From NCBI GenBank assembly GCA_007922305.1, contig ML677365.1, positions 13,167,931-13,231,930 of the forward strand: a DNA stretch of 64,000 nt, written 5' to 3'. The DNA is from Dermatemys mawii. Taxonomy: Eukaryota; Chordata; Testudines; Dermatemydidae. The notes under the pieces were generated by a model that made no database searches, had not been told where the DNA came from, and was given only the letters and a program-made list of their open reading frames with translations. This document shows, one piece after another, positions 1-64,000 of the stretch; within the stretch, counting starts at the first letter, position 1, and each line of letters starts with the position of its first letter. The translations under genes were made by a program, and so were the position numbers.

Positions 1-336
1 TCAATGATGGTTATCATCTGCAAACACACTCTGAGTCCAATATGCTGACTGTGAAAGTAGTAGTCTTTGATTTTCCCTGGTCTTGATCCAAGCCTAGCAT
101 TGCAAGAAAAGCACAAAGATTTGCCCTTGCTCAAAAGTCTTTGCACTGGAAGGAACATTAGCCCTCTGGTCTGTCCAGCAAAATAAACTATATTTTTTTG
201 AGACAGCATCACCTGAAAATTTGCTTGGACAAATTTGTTGGTGAAATGGGACCCCAGAAAACAAACAAGAACAAGGTTTGGAGTAGAAATAAACTGACAT
301 GTTTGCTGGAGACTGGGAATAATTTTATTTCACTTC

Positions 337-720
337 TTACTGAATGGCATCATCAGGACATTTTACTTCATTCAAGAACACCAGTTTGTCTGGTCTTGTA
401 TATCTCAGGACCCCAAGCTCTGCTCTGTACCCACATGTGAAGGTGAACCTGCCTTCAGAGATCTTGCGCAGGATCAAGGGTGCCAAAGAGGGAGTACTGT
501 CTCTACACTGTACTGCCCTTTGTTTCCAATGCTCCTTTGGTTCTGGCTTTGTGAAATTAGTTGGGAGGGATGAGGTCATTTGGGCATGTTCTGCTGTATT
601 CTCCAAACTTGCAGAAAAGTCAGCACAATTTGTAGTAAACTGCAGAAACTTACACTGCTTCCATTTCTGAAAGGGGAAGATCCCATGAAGAATTTCCACT
701 TCCTTGTACGGGTTATTGCT
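337..720 (-). pseudogene. Possible processed-gene remnant, unidentified
   Basis: On the minus strand a frame open for about 125 codons ends in residues GYRAELGVLRYTRPDKLVFL and then a short tail and stop. An AATAAA lies about 12 nt after the stop. The composition is protein-like and gene-like rather than AT-rich intron, with balanced codons and an ordered C-terminus. The upstream part runs into a stop and I cannot place a start. I could not name the family. It may be a retrocopy of a small nuclear gene or simply a chance ORF. Confidence 0.3.
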
Positions 721-784
721 TCATAGGGAAGCATTGAGTAGTTTATGTAAGAACACTCGAAAGCATTTGCAGGTTTCTCTTGAG

Positions 785-1025
785 GAGACAGTGTGTTCTA
801 TTGGATAGGGCACTGGACTGGGAGTCAGGATACTTGAATTCTGTTACTATTTCTGCCACTGTTGTGGTCTATGACTTTGCAAAAGCCATTTCATCTATTT
901 GGCTTTTGTCTGTCTCTTTTGTTTAGATTGTAAGCTTTTCAAGGCAGGGACAGTTTCTCACTGTGTGTGTAAAGTACTTGGCACAATGGTGCTAAATCTT
1001 GGGTGACTGTAATACAAATAAATGA
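785..1025 (+). repeat. MIR-like tRNA-derived SINE with L2-type tail
   Basis: The head resembles a degraded tRNA-derived promoter ('actggactgggagtcagg'). The 3' part has the familiar 'agattgtaagc...aaggcaggga' and 'cttggcacaatgg' motifs followed by 'tgtaatacaaataaat'. Diverged, so an old insertion. Confidence 0.7.
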
Positions 1026-3114
1026 GGTTGAATTTGTGTTGTGCTCACAGTTTTTGTGATGGGCAAATATAGCAATCTTTCTGCCTGTAAATTTTTACAG
1101 TTTACAGATGTCCACCAATTGCTAGTAAAGAGGCCCACCCCTCAGGACTACTCAGTCACCTTCACTGTGTTGTTTTTTTTTAATGTATAAACTAGATGGC
1201 ACCACCATGGCACCTAGATGGCACCACAATAATAAAAACAACAATAAAACAACAATAAAAACAATGTTTCTAAAAGTAAAACTGTAAAATGTTCAAGCTA
1301 TCAAAAAGAAGGGAACAGGTCCAGCTGATCTTTACCCAGCCCACCAGTCCCAGTGCTTTCAAGAATGCTTCCCACCTTCTCCAGTAATATCTGCAGACTC
1401 TCCTTTGTCTGAAATAGAAATTAAGCCTACAAAACCTATTCCTCTCTTCCAAGAAATGGTATCACGCATGAATGAATAGTTGGGGAAAAAATAATTTCTC
1501 AGTCTCCAATTCCTGTATAACCAATCAAAACAATCACACAGTTGTACTGCTGTTATTCATGTCCGTCCTTTTAGCCTCGTTTTTCTAATCATGAGATATC
1601 AAATTGACTTATTTTAGAATGCAAACTCTTGATGGCCAGGAATGTGTTTTACGCACGGTATTCATTTATGGAACTGTTTTAATATCCATTTATATATCTC
1701 AGATTGTAAATACTTTAAGGTAGGGAAGCATTACTTTGATATTTATATAGCACTGTAAAATGTACTATGCAATGTACAATTCCAGTCAATTTTAAATTGC
1801 AAGCAATAGTATAAAAATAGATGAAAAAATAAAGATTTAGATAAACAGTAGCTTCCAGAACCCAGCATGCAAAAATAGAATGCACTTGTAATGTCCAGTG
1901 TAAGAGGGCAGAGAAATGCAAGTTGCAACCTTACTGATTCAGATTGCTTAGCTTCTTTCTGTCTGAAGTTGTGTAGAACAAATTGGGGACATTCTTAATG
2001 TCCACTGGAAAAATACTGTTCATTATGCTTCTGTCTTGCAAGCCTCCACAATAGACAGTCTTATTCTTCTTGCAACAGTAGTCTTGGTAATTATTTAACC
2101 TTTAACTCTTTATCGAATGGAAAGAGGATTTTGGTCCTCATATTTTGGATTTATACATTGCATGCATCATTTATTTTCGATGCATACAGACGTCCAAATT
2201 GCAAACAGTTGTCAAACACATCAAAAAGACAAGATGACCTGCCCAATTTTGGAATGGACTGAATCCTATTCTTTCCCGTTCCTTCCCTCCTCTGCCGCCA
2301 TAACCTAGTTATCCCTCTCTGTGCCACCACTATCTTTGTGGTGTTCAGCCTCCTGCAGTATGAAGTCTCAGGGCTCTTGGCAGATCAGGGTTTGTGAGAC
2401 TTCCATAGCTTGAGGAAACTTCAGTGAAAATCTTCTCCTAAGGCCTGCTACCTTAGAGACCTCAGATAACTGGAGAGGGGGTGAAGCAGTCCCTCAAGTA
2501 GCCAAAATGCAAACCATTTTGAGGCTTGAGGGTGAAAACCACAATACCTTAAACTTCATTCTCTTAATTTGGCTTCTGGTGAATCTCATGGGGCACAGGA
2601 CTAATGTGACCTCTTTGAGAAATACTGCTTTGAAAGCAGGCAGTGACAGCCTTCTTGCCGAGAGCAGTACTTGATTGCTATCTTCTAACCAGCAGAAAAC
2701 ATCTGAACTTCCCTGTGATTTCTCTGTTTGGGGCATAGTGAAGAAAATAAATGTTTTGATTTAGGGTAAAACTCTGTGGCTCATGTATTGTCACTGCAGG
2801 CTAGTATTTCAGTTGCTCCAAAATTATAAAAATCCCAGTTAAAGTTTCAAAGGGAGGCTGAGTTTAGAGGTAGGAGTTTAGTTCAGAATCACAACAAAGC
2901 ATTTGATGGGTAGATTGAACCAGGAGTAGCTTTCAAGAATCTAGATTCATGAAGATGAACTATTCTGGTCTCTGGAAAGTTTTGACACTGTCAGTACACT
3001 TGGCTGTGTGCAAGGACTTTATAAAGATGCAGGCAGTCTATAGATGCTGTTAGGACACTGCAGACCAGGTAGTGTGATCTGTTTAAAGGACCCTGTAGAG
3101 AGGAATGTACACTG

Positions 3115-3205
3115 CATGCATCCGACAAAGTGGGTATTAGCCCACGAAAGCTTATGCTTCACTACTTTAGTTGGTCTTTAAAGTGCCACAGGACTCTGTC
3201 ACTTC
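3115..3205 (+). repeat. Short interspersed repeat fragment ('cccacgaaagcttatgct' type)
   Basis: Contains 'agcccacgaaagcttatgct' and 'aaagtgccacaggactc', phrases I know as part of a very abundant turtle and archosaur interspersed repeat. I am not sure of the family name. Confidence 0.55.
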
Positions 3206-5628
3206 TGAAATTGTAAAATCAATATTGTATTTTAGTTTTGATGGAATTTGCACAAATGGTGTGAAGTTGCACTAGCAGTATAGAATGTGTAGTAAACAAT
3301 TCTGTTTCTGAAAGATATGGCTAAGTCAAGTATTTTTATTAAAAAGAATAAAATAAGAAAACACCAGGGCTTAATGATGAGCTTCTTTCATTGAACTGAG
3401 GCTAAAATAAACTGGGAATAAAAATGAGTCTGAGCTACTTGACTAGTTTTAAGAAAAATTTTGCTGTTGTATACTGGTCAACTAATCTTTCTCTAAAGGC
3501 AAATATATAATGGATCCAAACTCTTGGATCTGTGTTCTGTGTGTATAACTGGAATCAGAGCATCCAGTTTTTACTTCTCAGTTGGTTGCTTGATTCATGA
3601 GTGGGTGGTCTATCCCAACTAGTCTCAAGCACACAAGCTAATAACTACTATAGCATATGTCAATGAAGGAGTTACCTTAGTGGTCTTTTTTTCAGGGGCT
3701 CTCTTCTCATTCCTTCTCTCCCAAATCTTCTCGAATGAAGGTTTCCCCTAATTTTCCTAAATCAACTCTGAATGACTATTAGTTTCTTTCTAAATAAAAG
3801 TTTTCAGTTTTGGTGCTTCTCCTTTAAAAATCAAAGTTTCCTTTTAGGGTGACTGCATTTTTCTTATTCTGTCTATATTTATTGACTATATGAAAAGCAG
3901 CTCAGTTGCTTTAAATAGTGACTGAAGTGTGATCAGAAGAAATCAGAAGCAGGTTTGCATTAGGAAGATGTGTTGATCTATTAGATGCTGGGGAGAGCTC
4001 CCACTTTTTCCCCTGTAGCAGGTTATTTAAGTCTTTAAGATGGGAAAGAAGGAAACATGGAAGATTGCCTCATAGCTCTCAGTGCTCTTGATAGCAGTTA
4101 AGACTGTATAGAGCCATCTGTTTTCAGAAGAGGCACAAATCAAGACTTCCATAGCTACACTTAGTCATTTGTGAGTTCCCATGTATTAGAGCAATGGTTA
4201 TGCAAGGCTTCAGTGTGGTCTCAAACACTCGATCTATAGCACTGATCACTGGAGAAACGGGCTCTGAAGCCTCCCTTAAAGCGTAGATTATTTACTGACA
4301 CTTCCTATGGATAGTTTTTCCTGGAATGCCTGGATCAAACTGCTCAAGTCCTCCATTCAGCATTATTCTTTTATTACCATTCCTGCTTGCTAAACTCTGG
4401 TCTAGAACATGTTCTCTTTTGGCAGGGCCAGATTTGCAGCTTTACATCACATTCTTACAACTTGCCAGTCCTATATGCTCTGTATTAATTGATGCGGAAT
4501 AGTGCATCAAGCTCATTCCCATCTCTGGGTGAGTGTGCCTTATGCTTTGGCACCAGTGCCCGTGACACTGCTGGTTACGTTGTCGCTATCCTTGGTGCCA
4601 TCTCTCTTGATACAGGGTGATAAAGCATTCTTTCTCCATCAATGCATCCTCTTCCCCAGAGCACTTGGTGGCCTGAGACTGGTTGGGAGTCCATAGGAGT
4701 CTGTTACCCTGAAGATTTAGAGGGAAGCCCTCTTACTCCTTACAACTCCGTAAGAGTAGAGGAGGGTGTAGCTGTTGACTAGTGAACAAAATATTTTTCT
4801 TTCCTTGCAGGCAGGGTATCTGTACCAATCTCACTTAATTTAGAGGCTAACAAAAGCTCCAGAGTTACCATTATTTCTTGAGATGAAAACCTTAGTAAAT
4901 CTGAAGGCGGATCTCATCACCTGGTTTTGACCAAAAGCCAAAAGTGTTGTTAGACCTTCATTCATTCTAGAAGCCTAAAAAGTTAAAGGAACATGACTCT
5001 TTTTTCCGTTAATTTTTCTCTTGTACTTTTGAGAGACTGGTGACTGCAGCTGGATGGACCAAGGGCCACGATGGCTTTGCAGTTTGGCTATTCATGAGCG
5101 CAATGCTAAACTGAGGAACTTGTTTGGCAATCATACCAGTCATGCATATATAATGAGCAGCTCTTCAAGGACAAGTACCACTTAGAATTTCAGAAGAAGT
5201 GTCTGAGTGGTTTTCGACTGCTTTGTAAGGGGAAAGATGCATGTAGTATAAATGTTCCTGGGTACGTGTAGCTGCATCCTTAGACTCAAGAGTTTTTGTA
5301 GTAAACTCCTTTTTGAGATTGGATTGGGGCAGATAAGACCACTCTGTTCACCAGTTACTCTCATGTGGCTCCTTTCTGTAGTTGTTCCAAATACTGGCTT
5401 ACAGGTAGGCCTTAAGAAATCCACTGAAACAAATAGGTGCACAGGAACCCAGTAACTGCAGAAGAATAATGCATCTGATCACTAGGGGCCTCAGTGTTAA
5501 AACTTACCATCTCGGACCAAACTTCTGTGCTCTGACAAAAAGGTTCAGGGTACATAGAACTACTTTTCCAGCTTTAACTCAAAGTTTTTAGTAACACATC
5601 AATTATATTTAATGTGTTCTGCTTGTAG

Positions 5629-62502
<56,874 letters not shown>

Positions 62503-64000
62503 GTAAGTGCTTTGTATTGTTTTGGAATGATGCTGTCAATTTCTGCATATGCCATGTTCCATTCCAAACTGTCCAACTTCTGAAAGGTATTAATCTTTGT
62601 TTCTTGTTACACAGTTGCTAACTTAATTATATGGAGACCTTGATTACCCTAAAAGCTCATTTGAATAGACAGAAGAATATAAATTCAAAGGAAGAATTAA
62701 GTGACTAGTTCAACTTTAGCATTTACATATAGATTAAAAAAAGATTCATATCTTGAGTGTACATAACGTATACTGGGGAAATACTTATCTTCAAAGACAT
62801 AGGCATTCTGTAAAATCTTCCGTTTTTCTATATTTCTTTGTCATCCTAAATTTATTTAATCTCTTAGCTCAGAGATTTAACAAGCCAAATGCTAACAGCA
62901 TAAAGTCACTGCAGCTTCTGGCCCCCTTATGCCTGCTCTGTGCAAGACCTGCCTGGCTAGTGATAGCAGAATTTTTGTTCTTGCCATTGTTGATCTTTTT
63001 AACAAAAAACATGATCAGAATCTGTCAAATTCTATTAAAAGTAAAACTTGGTCTTCTTTTTAGAAGCCTGTTTTGAAATAAAAGATTAGATATAAAAATA
63101 TTTGCTTTGTGATAATTGATTCAGTGTTTAGGGCAATTTACTGGACTGCTTAACTGTTTCCAACAATTGTAGGCCATAGGATGTTAGACTTGAAATTATA
63201 TTGTCCTTACTGTCATTTGCCTCCCCACCTTCCCGTGTCCTAAATTGCAGTTCTGACATGATTTCAGTTAGTATCTCCTGAATATTCATTTCAAGAACAT
63301 CATAATGGCCATAGTAGGTCAGACCAATGGTTCTCAAGCCCAGTATCCTATTATCCAACAGTGTCTGGTGCCAGATGCTTCACAGGGAGTGAACAGAACA
63401 GGGGATTGAGTGATCCATCCCCTGTCATCCAGTCCTGGCTTCTGGCAGTTAGAGGTTTAGGGACACCCCGAGCATGGGGTTGCACTCTGACCATCTTGGC
63501 TAACAGCTGTTGATGGACCTGTTCTCTGTTAAATTATCTAATTATATTTGAACTTGGTTATAGTTTTGACCTTCAAAATTCCCTGGCAATGAGTGCTATG
63601 GGTTGAAAGAAGTACTTCTTCACATAATGCAATGTGTTGTTTGTTTATAAAATTGGCTGCCTATTAATTTCATGAAGTGACCTCTGATTCATGTGTTAGG
63701 GAAGTGTTATTTACCCTCTTTACTTACTGATTTTGTCCACACCATTCATGGTATTATAGACCTCTATCTATCTATCTTATATAAAAATCTCTCTCTCCCT
63801 CTCCCTTCCCCCCATCTCCCTCCCCCGCCATCTCCCTCAGTTGTCTCTTTTCTAAGATGAAGAGTCCTGATCTTTTTAACCTCTTCTCATATGGAATCTG
63901 TCCATACTCCTCATTTTAGTGGCTTTCTAGCGAGATACAGCTACAGCATTAGTTTCTAGGTCTAGTAATTCTCAGTGGCAGATTTTTAAAGCAGCATCAT
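62503..64000 (+). other. Intron after exon 40
   Basis: No further UBR5 exon before the window end. Contains the CR1-like LINE listed next and a pyrimidine-rich microsatellite (about 63755-63838). Confidence 0.6.
63290..63990 (-). mobile_element. CR1-like LINE, antisense 3' portion
   Basis: On +, 'aatggccatagtaggtcaga' then 'ccagtatcctattatccaac', 'gatccatcccctgtc' and 'ctgcctattaatttcatgaa' are the complement of a CR1-like 3' ORF and tail. A pyrimidine-rich microsatellite interrupts it at about 63755-63838. Confidence 0.75.

Larger units (their letters stand above)
1..5628 (+). other. UBR5 intron 5' of window exon 1, mostly no recognised function
   Basis: No UBR5 exon was found before 5629, so this is the 3' part of a long intron. 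It holds a possible minus-strand retrocopy near 337-720, a MIR-like SINE at 785-1025, another weak MIR-like tail near 1600-1760, an AAT/AAC-rich stretch near 1228-1265, and a short repeat fragment at 3115-3205. Apart from these I see only AT-rich unique-looking intronic DNA with short chance ORFs. Confidence 0.6.

Overview
This window looks like intron-rich nuclear DNA from a turtle, probably a cryptodire. The reasons are a tRNA-headed SINE with a CR1-type tail, CR1 LINEs, and many hAT and PIF/Harbinger elements of types I associate with turtle genomes. The only host gene I can support is UBR5 (EDD1), the HECT-type E3 ubiquitin ligase of the N-degron pathway, on the + strand. Forty consecutive coding exons (5629 to 62502) were placed by protein similarity and splice signals. 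Their lengths sum to 5946 nt, or 1982 codons, every junction keeps the reading frame, and I found no internal stop or frameshift. They cover roughly human residues 670-2650. The 5' exons and the last part of the HECT lobe with the catalytic cysteine lie outside the window. Order of encoded regions: RCC1-like/small-barrel part (exons 1-4), basic and Ser/Pro-rich linkers and an ankyrin-like stretch (5-10), the Cys/His-rich UBR box (11-13), helical scaffold (14-18), Ser-rich and very acidic segments (19-22), conserved middle (23-32), Arg-rich linker (33-34), MLLE/PABC domain (34-36), start of HECT (37-40). LAYOUT: 1-5628 is intron with old repeats and a possible minus-strand retrocopy. Exons 1-11 (5629-19526) are separated by introns holding MIR-like SINEs, foldback elements, a GC-rich hAT element and a palindromic element. 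The intron splitting the UBR box (19527-24917) holds a Tigger-like element interrupted by a complete 3.9-kb PIF/Harbinger transposon. That transposon has a 440-codon open transposase and a partly decayed Myb/SANT partner gene. Exons 12-29 (24918-41157) are fairly compact. The 41158-45164 intron holds a DIRS-like retroelement fragment and an unexplained hairpin-bearing block. The 46132-50161 intron holds a 5'-truncated CR1 and a Harbinger-type MITE with two hAT elements nested in it. The 52689-56964 intron, between MLLE and HECT, holds a hAT-derived palindrome with a perfect 8-bp target duplication; a scrambled Harbinger sits inside it and a SINE inside that. The 60282-61736 intron has a 400-N assembly gap. 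62503-64000 is intron with a minus-strand CR1-like LINE. No complete host gene other than UBR5, tRNA, rRNA, CRISPR or bacterial feature was seen. MOST NOTABLE: the Harbinger with an open transposase and recognisable DDE residues; the hAT palindrome and the three-layer nest inside it; two GC-AG introns in UBR5; a 108-nt UBR5 intron with no in-frame stop; and tandem 5' splice sites before the HECT exons.
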